The notes beneath the pieces are model-generated. The model searched no databases. It saw only the letters and a list, made by a program, of their open reading frames with translations, and had not been told where the DNA came from. A stretch of 64,000 nt of DNA from Phanerodontia chrysosporium (taxonomy: Eukaryota > Basidiomycota > Agaricomycetes > Polyporales > Phanerochaetaceae), in the NCBI GenBank assembly GCA_001910725.1, contig MJGA01000012.1, positions 868,001-932,000 of the forward strand, in the 5' to 3' direction. This document shows positions 22,775 through 33,946 of this stretch, piece after piece (the first letter of the stretch is position 1; each line of letters starts with the position of its first letter). The position numbers and the translations under genes were made by a program.

Positions 22775-23861
22775 TGCAGCATGCACCTTTGACATATGAG
22801 CACCGATGTTCAGGATTTATGCTTGCGCGTGCGGACGCCCTACACTGGGTCAGCACTCCGCCGCCGACGAGGGCATGGATAGCTCGCGGAACTGGTTGGC
22901 GGTCAGGCGAACTGAGACTGTCTTGAATCCGGGCACAATCCGAATCCAATCCAGCTAGAATCCAGGAGTCTCACGTGAGATTTACGCGCGCGCCTAGACT
23001 AGGCTGATCAGACCTCCTTCGTAGACGCCCACTTCTGCGTCGTCCGCGGCGACGTCTCTGCTATCGACGTGACGCTCATCCAGCACGTCGACTTCAGCTT
23101 CAGCTCCGGCCCACAAAGCTCGACTTTCTGAAGACACTCATCACAGGCTTGCGCGGCCTCACGAGACCGATCTCGACGCTTATTGCGACGCCGCGTTGCC
23201 AGACTATCCAGCCCCCCTGCGCGCGGTCTTCCACCCGCTGCCGGTGTAGTTCGAGAAGTTTATCGTCGTATTTGGCATCCTCATGATCATCGGTTTCCCG
23301 CTCCTGCTTACTCTCTTCGCGCCCATTGCTCGCTACCTGCAGACGTTTAGCCCATTTTGGCCCTGCCTGCACCGGATCATCCAGTTTGGTGCGCCTCTCT
23401 TCCTCCCAACAACTTTGTGCCTTTTGCTCACCCGTGATTTGCAGAACTTCCGGCTATCGTGTCGCGACTCGCCATTGGTGTCAAGCCTGTGAACAAGATG
23501 GGCACGAGAGGATACCTCGACGGCACGCACACGATGTGGGGTGTCGCGATTTTCGTGCTCTACTCCCTCTAGATCTTGTACACCGCGTCGAAAGGATCTC
23601 AAATTACGATAGCTGTAGTCTTGTAGAGAAGCGGTATAGATCTTGGGTATGTCGCTAGCTGCGGGGGACTCATGGTGCGTGTGCTGTAAGCACTTGTCCA
23701 TCGGTACTCTGGCTTACGCGATATCCTCTTTCCTCCATAGTCTGCCTCTCATTCATGCAGCCCACTCTCTGCATAGCTCGCTAACATCCTGTCCACATAT
23801 CCGCATCCGGTCCCTTCTCGTAGCAATAGATAGATCGCCGCAGACGTCCTTCGCCATCAAT
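22775..23861 (-). repeat. Right arm of the 1087-bp inverted repeat
   Basis: Reverse complement of 16837-17923. Its inner edge (22775) lies just upstream of the BTB gene. Its outer edge (23861) touches the first copy of a 706-bp direct repeat with no intervening base. The right arm read forward contains a membrane-protein-like frame (23283-23492, MIIGFPLLLTLFAPIARYLQ), preceded by a stop and followed by frame breaks, so it appears non-functional. Confidence 0.92.
22920..22970. repeat. GAATCCG-family repeat cluster inside the right arm
   Basis: Four cores (GAATCCGGGCACAATCCGAA, then TCCAATCC and AGAATCC) followed 20 bp later by the GCGCGCCTAGACTAGGCTGA block. Reverse complement of 17731-17785. 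Confidence 0.75.
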
Positions 23862-24566
23862 TCACTGCCGAGCGCAACGCCCAAAACACAGACACAACCG
23901 CGAGATCGACATCGCCCTCCCCCCTTTCTCAATGGAGCGTGTGTCTGTTCGCTCTCTACTGTGTGTTTTCCGTCGAGAAGCTCGATTCCGAGCTCCAGTC
24001 CCCCGCAACACGCACCGCGCTTCTTGACGCGCTCAAGCACCACGTCGCCCTACGCCTCCGAGCAAGACATCCATCGTGTCTCAGCAGCCCTCGATGCCGA
24101 CGTTCGCAAGACAGCTTTCCGTATTCTATCTCGCGCTGTACACTGTTGAAGCCAAGAAGGTCCCGTTCCCCTCGCACCCGTGTCTGCTCTTCTACAGACG
24201 ACCGAGAAGGGCGAAGCGGGCATCAACGCCCTGTTTGGAGACAGGGCAAGACTGTCTCAACATACCTTTCCTCGTTATGAACGTCTCTCATCACAGCCAC
24301 TATCGTCCTGAGGGGCTCCTGGACTTCCCAGGACCTCGGTATTCATAACACTAGAGGTGGTGCGTAACTCTTTCCCCAACTCGCTACCTCTCCGTCAACC
24401 TCATTCTGCACAGGCTCCGATCTCCGAAACCTCTCCGGCTCGCTCATAGCCATCTGTGCGGGGAAAAAAAATTGTATGAAGCCGATTCATTGGACCAAGG
24501 TCACCGACTTCCTGGAGACTGCGACTCACGCCTAGCCTGGTCAAGAAGAGGTACGTTTCGGGTATC
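23861..24566 (+). repeat. 706-bp direct repeat, copy 1
   Basis: Matches 33947-34652 over 706 bp in both copies with only a handful of substitutions (for example C/T after TTCA at the left edge). A broken plus-strand frame in the unit reads LDSELQSPATRTALLDALK and, in another frame, LYTVEAKKVP, so it may be a decayed gene fragment. I do not recognise it. No terminal repeats or target duplications are visible. Confidence 0.9.
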
Positions 24567-24677
24567 TGGTGTTAGCGACGGCTCTCTCCGCGCTAGCGCC
24601 CTATCTTAATTTCCTCACCGGCGCCAGATGCAGTCTCTTTGTTCCTTTCACTACCTCGCCCCGAAGCTGCTCTCCGC

Positions 24678-26918
24678 GATGGCTCGCGCCCATACCAAAT
24701 TAACCAGAAATATGAGAGCGGAATATCGAGCCAAGATTACTGCGCAGAGGCGCGCCGCGTATAAGGCTAAGCAAATCGCGATGGCTGTTCTGCGTAGGCA
24801 GTGACTCACATCTTCCTTTGTTCTAAGCTGAGCCTCTCCCGCAGAAGCAGAAAAATCCAAGCCAACCATACCATACAGCGCTGCGCCTCCCGCAGTTATG
24901 CCCCATGATGAACAGTATATCCAGACGAGTATGGAAGTTCCCGCTATTTGCTCAGGCTTCGGCTAACATTTCTCCCGTAGTCGAGCTGACGCCAGCAGTT
25001 GTTCCCCTTGCGAGTGAGTACCGATTATGTCGTAGTCGCTATCTTGCAGTACTATCTCAACGCGTTGCATCGGCCAGCTATCCAGCCTAGCCAGAATGTC
25101 GACGCCAACCAGCTTCAGCGCTTTGTGTATGACGATGACACCTACGACATCGAGATCCATATCGCCAAGAGCCCTAGTCCAGAATTCGTTACGGTGAGAT
25201 CCAACGCCCTGAAGTCCTCATATACCTTGACCTCTGACGTGTCAGGCCGCCGCGGATATGGATGTTGAGGACCATACGCCGACCGGGATTGCTGCAGAGA
25301 CAGAGGTTGGTGGCTTCCTATTACGATTCTTGAGAATCCCTGATCCGCTTATACCGCAGCCTCCCGCCGACCATTCAAACTCCGAGGTGCTGTCAGGTGT
25401 AAGTCGTTGCCCACCCATATGCGAGTTGCTCTGTCGTAACGGAAACCTTCTGATAGTGGCGGATGCCCGAAGGGATGTCGAGTGACGAGAGCGAAGACAA
25501 TGCTGCTACAGCGCGCCCACTGCATATGCAAACCGATAAGAACGAGTCACCCGAAATCCCGCAGGAGCATGCTAGTACTGCTCCCAGAGACTCTGAGCGT
25601 AGGGAGCGACTCACTGATGTGCTGGTAAGCTTTCCCCTTCGCCGCCAGGAGGAAGATCAACTCAACTGCTATAGAACCGGCATTTCGGAAATGCGGAGGC
25701 AAGTCCTTTTACGACGGTCAGGTCTAGTGCGGTAATGACAACCGCACGCAGGGACGATACGTCGTTGCAAGCGATCTGAAGATCATGTTTCGACTGCTGG
25801 AACAGAGAATGAAGCTAGCGCGAACAGTATACCAGCGGTATGGTTCCGAACGCCCCCCTAAGCGAGCTGGACGGGCAAAATTGAAGAGGACCGAGCCTAA
25901 GCCCCGGGACGAAGAGGAGAACGCGTTCAGGGTCTGCTCCTAGCCTCATACACTGTGTTATAGTACTCGCTAACTTCTGTGGACCCAGGCTGACATTCGC
26001 AAGGTCACGCGACAACTCCTAGGTCGCGCCGGGCCTCGTTCTCCCTTCCCTCGCCCTCCAACTGCGCAGGAGTTACAGGCGTTTGCAAGAAATCGCAGGG
26101 GAGAACCGACAAGAGCCGACTTCCGGGTCGACCTTTCCAGACAAGGCGGCGAATGGAATATCGAAGCGGCAAATGTTTTCGCCAAGCACTATACCAGGTT
26201 GCCGAACGCTCTATCCCGTGACCGCGATGTGGTGCAGAAAGCCTTCCTTACTCATATGCAGGCCATGCGTAGACAGTACCAGCAAATTCAAGGCCTCGTA
26301 GACCCGGATGAGGAACGGCGTAATATCCGAAGTACAAGGCAACGCAATGTACGCGTAGCTTTTCGCAGTTAGCGTCAGCCAATCTGACTATTCTGCCAGC
26401 TGGCTATAAGACGTCTGGGCGTTATGAACATCTCTCGTATTCTTAGGAAACACAAGGCATGGTTCAACCGCGTTGGCGTGGAAGGTCACAGTCTCGACAA
26501 GACCGTAGTCAAGGACGACGACGCCCGCTACGTCGTGCAGAAGGTACCTTGGCGCTCTCCAGTACTGCATGATTTTATCTTGAATATGGACCGCATCTAC
26601 GCGTACACACGGGTCGGGAGAAGCGGCAGGAAGAAACGAGGCGGGACGCGAAGACAGCGAGTTAGGCACGAGGAAGCAGTCCAACACAGCGCTGAAGCTC
26701 CTCCCGGACTCCCCAGGAACATGTACGCGACGCAATACCTGAACGGACTTGACTCCTTCGAGCTCGAAAGGCTCGCCATGGAGTCATCTGTCGAGATTGA
26801 AGGCGTCTCTAGCTTAGTAGAGTGAGCTTTCTTCTCCGACTCGGAAGCAGTTTCTTGGCGAGCTGACCCTTTGGCTAGGAGGATACGAAAGAAGACGCCT
26901 AAGCGGAGGCAAGATTAG
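24678..26918 (+). CDS. GMSSDES-motif hypothetical protein (expanded agaricomycete family)
   Basis: A chain of exons gives an N-terminal basic segment (MARAHTKLTRNMRAEYRAKI), acidic linkers (FVYDDDTYDIEIHIAKSPSP) and PEGMSSDESEDN. A well-defined core follows: GRYVVASDLKIMFRLLEQRM, ARTVYQRYGSERPPKRA, ADIRKVTRQLLGRAG, ADFRVDLSRQGGEW, VVQKAFLTHMQAMRRQYQQ and GVMNISRILRKHKAWFNRVG. It continues YVVQKVPWRSPVLHDFILNM and GLPRNMYATQYLNGL and ends RIRKKTPKRRQD at TAG 26918. The core reads in one frame across several GT-AG introns and looks intact. I recall similar proteins with a GMSSDE motif and PWRS segment as numerous, uncharacterised agaricomycete families; no function is known to me. The Arg/Lys-rich ends suggest nucleic-acid binding or nuclear location. 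The first exons are uncertain. Confidence 0.55.
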
Positions 26919-27098
26919 TCTTTTCTCCCTACCTTCTCTAGTGTATACATGTACTGCCCTCAAATTCTTATCGTCGCCTTTCATACGTTCGCATAACCAC
27001 GTACAAGTCCCCTTTGCGCCTTTGTCCTTCTCTCCTTTGTTTCGAAGTGTATTATTATACAAGCGTAGTCACGAATTGCTGGCGCCGGCAGCGCCAGT

Positions 27099-27146
27099 CC
27101 GAATCTGGCTGGAATCCGGGTTGAATCCGAGCGGAATCCGGCTCCG
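27099..27146. repeat. GAATCCG-family repeat cluster
   Basis: Four cores in 48 bp (CGAATCTGG, GGAATCCGGGTTGAATCCGA, GCGGAATCCGG), just downstream of the GMSSDES-motif gene. Confidence 0.75.
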
Positions 27147-27270
27147 ACGCTCGCCCGTTTGTCCCACGGGGCCGCAAGGTGTAGGTAAAGTCTCGCGCGT
27201 GCGTTGATCACGCTAATAAGTCCTTCCGCCCTTCCCTCACATTACCGCCACCCAATCTCGAAACTGCGCC

Positions 27271-27910
27271 ATGTTCAAACTGTTTGACCCAATTCGCATC
27301 GTCTTGGAGGGTAGGACGGCAACTACCAGCCCTTTCTCCCCTGAGCACTTCAGAGTGGAAGAAGAGTCTTCGGTTGTCATTGCTAGTAACCGTCCGGAAG
27401 AGGTGCGTCCTGCATGTTCATAGTCTTTCCAAGCACTTAAGCCCTTTAGGCAGATGATAACTCTCCGCTGAAGGCGTGTACCATCGGGTCAGTCACGCAG
27501 GTGCGTTAACACAACATCGTAGCGGCCAGTCACTCACGTACTCTAGCCCCGGGCTCCAACCTCCATACCGCACCGTTGGGCCTACACGACACTAAGCGTG
27601 ATCGCTCTGCTAACTAGTCAAGTCGTGATCTCCATTTTTGTCGGCATCTTCATTGTCCCTACAATCTCCTGCGAGCGTATGCCTGCTGTCTTACGCAAGC
27701 ACTGCCCAACGCGCATCAGCACTGTATCTGTCGGGCGAGGCGTCTGCCCTGTGACCGCATCGGAATGCCCAATGGCCTTGCAGGGTGCCGTGGTGGACGG
27801 CGCGGGGACGGCATCTCAAGACAGCCTGTTTCTGCCAGAGATGTGCTTGCTTGGTGAGCTTACTCCTTTGTACTGTGTTTGCGTGCTGCACTCAAAGCAT
27901 CGTGGTTAGA
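27271..27910 (+). pseudogene. Short unassigned gene fragment
   Basis: A plausible first exon (MFKLFDPIRIVLEG at 27271 to NRPEE at about 27402) ends in a GTGCGT donor, followed by a short piece (DDNSPLKACTIGSVTQ). The chain then stops. Later frames (27598-27909) look low-complexity and lack motifs. It lies between two GAATCCG clusters (27099 and 28071), suggesting a fragment carried or flanked by repeats. No function is assigned. Confidence 0.3.
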
Positions 27911-28070
27911 GCGCAGTCAGGACAACCCATTGCAACCAATCAAGTAAGGGATTTCACTGGTCTCAGCGTTTTCATGTATATATTGTGTGCAACCAACCAC
28001 CGGGACTAGGAGTGCTGCTAGACTTGGCCAGTAGCAGCGCGTTTTCGAATGACTTCCGGCGTCTGTCTGT

Positions 28071-28105
28071 CGGAATCCGGGCTGAATCCGAAAGGAACCC
28101 GAGCG
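28071..28105. repeat. GAATCCG-family repeat cluster
   Basis: Two full cores in GGAATCCGGGCTGAATCCGA plus a degenerate GGAACCCGAG. Nearly the same 20-mer recurs at 41195. Confidence 0.7.
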
Positions 28106-28617
28106 TCTGAAACTCCGTAGTGCGTGGGAACAGTGGTGGGGCTAGATGGTCTTTAACTCTGCTTGTCTCGGAGACTCGACGCTTGCACGACGGCCGCTTC
28201 AGCGGGCGCGACCAGAGGGTACGACCTGATTCAAATTCGCGGCGCGGCGGGAGAATGGGCGAGCGAACGGACAGGAACGACGCGTGGGACGTCAGACTAT
28301 GTGGTGCGGCATGTAAACAGACCGGTCAAAAGACAATCGCAAGCGCGATACTTATGTAACCGAAGAAGAAAGCGCGACCGCGGATGCCTTGCGAGGCTGC
28401 GCCCGCAGCGCGCGCCGCTTGGCACCGGCATGGTCACGCGGGTCGCAGAGATAGCCTCCCCGGATGGCAACGGGGTACTCCAGAGCGTGTTCTGTCCTGC
28501 GCCGGCCTCCTCTGATTTCTGCGTCCCTGCCGACATTATAATCGCGATGTGCCACTCTTCATCTCCTCCGCCCACCCTCACCCCCTCCACTAAGCCGTGT
28601 CCGCACGCCCAGCAACC

Positions 28618-30125
28618 ATGCAGCGCCATGGCTACCCGTCTGCCGCCCAGTCGCCCGACGCCCCGCCACCGCCTCAGCGCGACCAAGACTCAGGTGACGA
28701 GAGCGACGCTAGCTCTGCCTCCGACCGCTCCTTCATAAGCGTGTCCGTACACGCCAGCTCCGTCACCTCTATGAGCAGCGTCCGCACGGGCTCGCCGACG
28801 CCATCTGTCGTGACCATGAACAGCTGCATCCGTGCCAACGCTTACCGCCGCGAGTACGGCCGCGACCTTAACAATTTCTCAGAGGTCTATCGCCTCCCGG
28901 CAGACGAGGACGAGTTTGAGCGACTTGGTGCGCATACCGGCGGCCACTGCTATCATGGTTTATGCATGCGCCGCTGACGTGCTCGCAGACCACCAGCACC
29001 TCATGTTCATCGAGGTCATGGGCAAGTATCCGCGGCCCCTCTACGAAGTCCTCGCGCACGAGCCGGGTGTCCGCAAGTCGGTTGTTGACCTTGGATGCGG
29101 AAGCGGGAGCTGGTCAGTTACATAATAGTTTGCGCCGCAACTGCCGCTGATAATGAATGAATGGCCCGCGTGCACAGGATCCTTGACGTCGCGCGCGACT
29201 TTCCCCACGTCGACGCGGTCGGTGTCGACCTCACCCCCCTCCCGGTTACCTGCACGAACGGTGAGTGCACCAGCAGAGCCCAGTGCTTCTGTCACCCGTC
29301 GTGTCGACACATGCCGCCAAACTGCAGGTTCGTCCCAAACAAACGCTCGACAGCATGGCAAACGTACACTGATGGGCGCCGCGCGTCGCAGGAGCGAGAT
29401 CGACGACATCAACCTCGGGTTGCAACACTATACAAGCCAGTTCGATGTCGCGCACGCCCGTCTCATCTCGTCTGGGGTGAGTCTCATCCGCCAATCGCGT
29501 CCCCGGCGCGTACGCGTGCGGCCCCCAGGCGTGATCGCGATCGCTCACGTTCCCCAGATCCGCAACTATCGTGACCTTATCGATCAGATTGCCCTGGCTC
29601 TGAAGCCGGGCGGCATCATCGAACTCACCGAATTCGACTTTCGCGTCTATGGCGCCGACAAACGGCCTGTGCCACTCGCGTCGCAGCCCAGCGCGCTCGC
29701 CCGCTGGATGAGCCTCGCGCACACCGCCATCCAACAGCAGGGCGGCGAGCCTGACGCCGCCAACCACCTCTACCTCTGGACGATCGCCCACCCGGCCTTC
29801 TACGACGTTGAATACCGTGAATGGTGGTACCAGACGTCAACGTTCTACCCTGGTAAGGACGAGGTCGCGCGCACGCGGAATCGTCATGGCGCCCTTATGC
29901 ATGACGACATTCTTGTAAGCCGTCTCTTCGCTTGCCTCGCTTTTACCGGGGTTGACACGTTGGCAATTGCAGGCATTCCTTCTCTCTGGTCGGCCTTTGC
30001 TCTTGGGAACTGGACTTCCTGAACAGATTCTGGACCCTATCGAGGAGGCGGCGCGCCGAGAGCTTTTGGAGGGCCGAACCCCTAGCTATATTCGCCTGGA
30101 GCAGGTCTACGCACGAAGGAAATAA
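28618..30125 (+). CDS. SAM-dependent methyltransferase (class I, LaeA-like layout)
   Basis: Exon 1 (28618-28927) is a disordered Ser/Pro-rich leader, then RREYGRDLNNFSEVYRLPAD. Exon 2 (28989-29112) carries the SAM-binding glycine motif VVDLGCGSGSW. Exon 3 (from 29178) continues ILDVARDFPHVDAVGVDLTP with the acidic ribose-contacting residue. Later exons give SEIDDINLGLQHYTSQFDVA, HARLISSG joined to IRNYRDLIDQIALALKPGG, and IIELTEFDFRVYG. The C-terminal AFLLSGRPLLLGTGLPEQ runs to a TAA at 30125. Introns at 28928-28988 and 29113-29177 are clear, while the region 29258-29393 has two possible splice solutions. The order matches fungal class I methyltransferases related in layout to LaeA. The substrate is unknown, and no neighbouring biosynthetic genes suggest one. 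It appears intact. Confidence 0.75.
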
Positions 30126-30731
30126 CATCCCGCTTCGGAAGCTTGCAACGTCACATCGTCTCCCTCCATCTGCTCTCCTTCATATCCCCGATCTTGCACC
30201 ATGTTCTCATTCTGCGTTTGCGTAACATACTATCCTGCCTCTGTCACTGCTCCTGACTTTCGCTCTCGTCTCGTGTCTTGTCCCGTCCTATCATGCAACC
30301 TCAACACTGTCTAGTTACCCGTCATCCTGTTCCGTATCTTCGTTGTCACTCTCGTACCCATGCTACCGCGTCCATAATTATAAGGTTATCAGCACTGACT
30401 CCCGGCACCCTGCCGACATGCGTGCATGCGCCTGTCACAATTGGTGCTAGTCATGAAGTCTTTGGGCGACTTCCTCATACAGGCATTGCCAGCTAATCTG
30501 AGCCAGAGTGGTACCACGTGCTATAAACGACATGCGAAAGCTATCTCAAGGCTGTGATGGCGGCGGCTCTCTACGGGTGGCTCATTCAGCCTTTGTGCGT
30601 TCAACGTATTGTGGCTTTCCCCCCTTTCCTTCCCATGACTATATCTGGCTCACTGTTAACTCCCAGTTCGATTCAACTCCCTCACCTACCCCGTCATCTT
30701 CACCCGCATCCTAGTCTCCTGAGGCAACAAT

Positions 30732-32092
30732 ATGTCTACCACGCCTGCGGTGAAGAGACTCTCAAGGCACTTCTATGATGCTGCGGACGCTTTCCACTTT
30801 CAGGTTTGTCTCGTCCTATAGCGGTACTCTTGCGAGTATATTCTCATCTTATATGATCGTAGATCAAGGAAGTCCTGTACAAACTTCCACGCGAGATTCT
30901 CGTAAACCATTCAAAGGTCTTTCACGACATGTTTAACATGGCACCCCACACCTCCTCTACCGAGGGCATTGACATCAACGATCCCATCGTTTTAGACGAC
31001 TATCCGGAGAATTTTGATTACCTTCTGGATATTCTCTTTGAGAACAAAGACTTGTGAGCTTGCGTGTCTTCTCCTGATTTTGTGCGCAAAGGTCGAGCTC
31101 ATTTGACATTCAGCTTTTCGCGGTTCCCGATCTCAGAAGATGACCACGTTGCGTCGGGTCATCGCCTCTCGATGTCGTATTCATCGCACTCATATTCGAT
31201 TCAACCACAGACAGGAAATTCCTCTTCCTACCTGTCTTCCTGGTCTGCTACGAACACCTCGGATCTTTCCAGTATCGGGACTTTCAGTCTCGAGGAAAAC
31301 TCTCAAGGGGAAGAAGCAAACAACAACAATGACGAGCCAACGCCAGATACCGCCCCAGAGATCGCCGTAACGATGGTCGCGCCGCTCCCCAACGACCCTA
31401 CGTCTCACACCCTTTGCAATGTGACACAACTCAGCACCATCCAACCTCTGCTGACCATCCTGGTTAGCGCAGATAAGTGGGAAGTTCCCGTGGCCCATTC
31501 CTACGCTGTCTCGGCTATTCACTGCCACCCCGACTTTCTGGCCCTCAGCCCCAAGGACCAGATATCAACTGCAGTTCGCGTCGGAGTTGCGGCGTGGCTC
31601 GATGTTCCCTTCCGTTTCCTCATACGAGACCCGGTTCACCTCTCTGCCGATGCAGGGCCCATCGCTTCAAAAGCCCTACGCATAATCGAGGAAACCCGTA
31701 GGCTCCTTCGTTGGGAGTTCGGTCGCTCTGTGCATTCACTGGCGACCATCGGGCGCATCCTTGTTGTCAAGTCAGGTCCTTGTGATCGTAGGCTGCCTGC
31801 CCTCCAGCTCATGGACGATCCGTCATCAGACTCTAGCCCTACGACCCCTTGCGAACTGGCTTGGGAGGGTCTGCTCCTTCGCCGCCTAATTCTTCCTGTA
31901 GTTGAGATGAGCTGTGTTCTGAATCTCGTTCAGTGCGAGGCGGTCTTACAGAAGTTTGGGGTTCACGCTCTGTGTCGACACTGTTATGATCGTCTTATAC
32001 GTCATGTAGTACTAGCGAGGTGGTTCAGCAAGGCTCAAGCATCGATTGAGGAGGAAAAGTTGAAGGAATTCATGGAAGCTCTTCACATGTAG
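30732..32092 (+). CDS. BTB/POZ-domain protein (plus-strand copy)
   Basis: Exons 30732-30803, 30863-31053 and 31114-32092 join in frame to about 413 residues. MSTTPAVKRLSRHFYDAADA leads into FHFQIKEVLYKLPREILVNH, SKVFHDMFNMAP, DDPIVLDDYPENFDYLLDIL-type BTB sequence and FFSRFPISED. A long acidic Asn/Ser-rich insert follows, then the helical part WEVPVAHSYAVSAIHCHPDF, AVRVGVAAWLDVPFRFLIRD and a C-terminal Cys/His segment (CRHCYDRLIRHV). The organisation parallels the BTB gene at 21577-22695, so these are paralogues. Start and introns are well supported by phase. Likely a protein-protein adaptor; the partner is not visible. The first intron splits the gene only 72 nt after the ATG. Confidence 0.78.
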
Positions 32093-32549
32093 TCGTAGAC
32101 ACTATATTGTGCGTTCTTACTAGTTATGTACTGCCGTTGACTCTGACACAATACCGTGCATATAGGAGGCTGTTGCGCATTCTCTGAATCGGTAGTCGCT
32201 AGCCCGCCGTATCAGAACCGGTCTCTGGACGGATTCTGCGCAAACAGGGGGCCGCTGACTCCGGTCAGCGCGCACAGCGAGGCCTGTAAACGGACGCTCA
32301 GTCCGGTAGCTAATACACATATTAGTACGCTACTGGGGGTCGCAGGCACAAGGGGAACGCACACTCAGAGTAGAAATGATCTCTGAGTGTCTAGAGTGGG
32401 CTATGGGACGTATATAAAGGAGAGGGAACGATTAGATAAGCTAAAACTGTACAGGAATTACCATGGAAGGGAGTTTGGCGGCAGCCTCGATCGCCCGAAG
32501 GCGTTTTGCTTCCGCGCCACACGGCGGACGGTCGTCGGCGCTTGCGCGT

Positions 32550-32610
32550 ATCCGCCACGAATCCGGGCGCCACTCACGTATCCGCCGCGAGTCCGGGCGT
32601 CACTTCGACA
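32550..32610. repeat. Two 30-bp tandem units related to the GAATCCG family
   Basis: GTATCCGCCACGAATCCGGG followed by GCCACTCAC, then GTATCCGCCGCGAGTCCGGG followed by GTCACTTC. The units differ at a few positions and carry ATCCG/GAATCCG cores. Confidence 0.65.
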
Positions 32611-33069
32611 CGCCGATTGGGGTGCGCTCTGGTTGTCACACTGCACCTCGCGAGTGCTGCACCCGCGCAAACAGGATACTGACTACGAGTTCATAAGGCA
32701 GTGCGTCCGTCGGCAGCTGATCTGCGAGTACCCCGTCAATTTATGAAAGTTCGAGTCTATAGGCAAGCGCGAGGCATTATTACAGGGCACCATCTGTAGT
32801 TACATGCACCGACGCCCTTCCACTATGAGCTTGTTGTCGCCGATACCCTCCCCGTGACCACCCCCATACTTAAAGATCCTCGATTGGTCTTTTCGGTGTT
32901 GTTTCACCACTCACTTGGGTACGCGCTCGCACGCTCCCGCTGTCCCAGGTTGCTCTACGCTAGTAGCATGTTATCTAGTTGTTTTCTGTTTGTGTTAATT
33001 TGTCCGCGTTGTTTGTCTAAGCTGCTTCCTGGATGTGAGCTGGAGAAGACCCCTGGTGACTCCACAGAG

Positions 33070-33250
33070 TGGCGATCCGGTATGAATCCGCACGAGATCT
33101 GCGTCTGTGCCAGATCCGGGCTGAATCCAACAGCAATCCCACCGCGTGGACTGACGAGGCCTGAGGAGCCAAGCGCGCGTCTAGGGTAGACTAATCAGGC
33201 CTTGTTTTCCTCTGCTTGCACCATGCTTCTACATTGCTCTCGAGCTCACG
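33070..33250 (+). repeat. GAATCCG cluster plus GCGCGC block (long copy 1)
   Basis: Contains TATGAATCCGCAC, AGATCCGGGCTGAATCCAAC, then GAGGAGCCAAGCGCGCGTCT and a tail with CACCATGCTTCTAC and GCTCTCGAGCTCACGA. The same order and spacing recur at 44479-44625, showing a repeat unit of roughly 150-180 bp. Confidence 0.78.
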
Positions 33251-33946
33251 AATTAACACACAGGTAGGGCTTGGCGCAAGAGGGTGCCAGTGCACGCTAA
33301 CCCGACACCGACAAAAGCACCGACGCCGGCGATCGAGGCGAAGGTCACTCACTTGCAAGAGGTGAAGGCTCCGAATGATCTCGACCACAGTAAGACGCCT
33401 TTCTCACCGCGCAAGCCCGTCTTCACCTTCCTCATTGCCAACGTTCCTTACTACAACCGTCATCTCGAGGGTGCTACCAGAAAGCTCGAAGAGTATCTAG
33501 GCTGCGAGTTGTAAAACGTCCGCGGAACTGCACATGGAACGCCTTTTTCTGGGGAAGCTCTGGGGTGCACCTTGTTCGGGCTCTCTAAGGAAAGGCGCAC
33601 CCTGACTCGGCAAACTGAATAAGCCCTTGGATTGGCTACAACGAGGATGGCTCGTTCATTGACGATCTTGCCGCCGTGACCTACGAGGAACTTGTACTCG
33701 AGGTAGTTAGCCTCATGCACGACCCACCAGGAGCGCTGGGTTGACGTTTTCCTCCCACCGGCGGGTGGTCTCTTCGTGGCGAAGAGCGCTTCGCCAGTGT
33801 CACAACCGCTTGAAGGTATGGCTAGTCCTACACTGTCCTCAACAAGCCGCGGGGCCTGAGGGCCTCTATGCAGTCTATCTGGCGGAGGCTGCCGCATCGC
33901 GCGCCCTGGACACTCGACGCTGCGGCGCTGCGCGCGCAGGATGTCC

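Larger units (their letters stand above)
32093..33946. other. Repeat-rich region without an intact gene
   Basis: Holds a 30-bp motif occurring twice (about 32550-32610), a GAATCCG cluster with its GCGCGC block (33070-33250), and short open frames. Examples are FTFLIANVPYYNRHLEGATR near 33420 on the plus strand and WWVVHEANYLEYKFLVGHGG near 33700 on the minus strand. The two short frames read like exons of unrelated genes but lack partners. Confidence 0.5.

Noticed and set aside
23283..23492. Hydrophobic open frame as an intact membrane protein gene
   Set aside because: It begins after an in-frame stop, ends quickly, and the following coding-like segments are in other frames. The same sequence is duplicated in the other arm.
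28618..32092. Secondary-metabolite gene cluster around the methyltransferase
   Set aside because: No synthase, P450 or transporter gene lies nearby; the neighbours are BTB and GMSSDES-type proteins.
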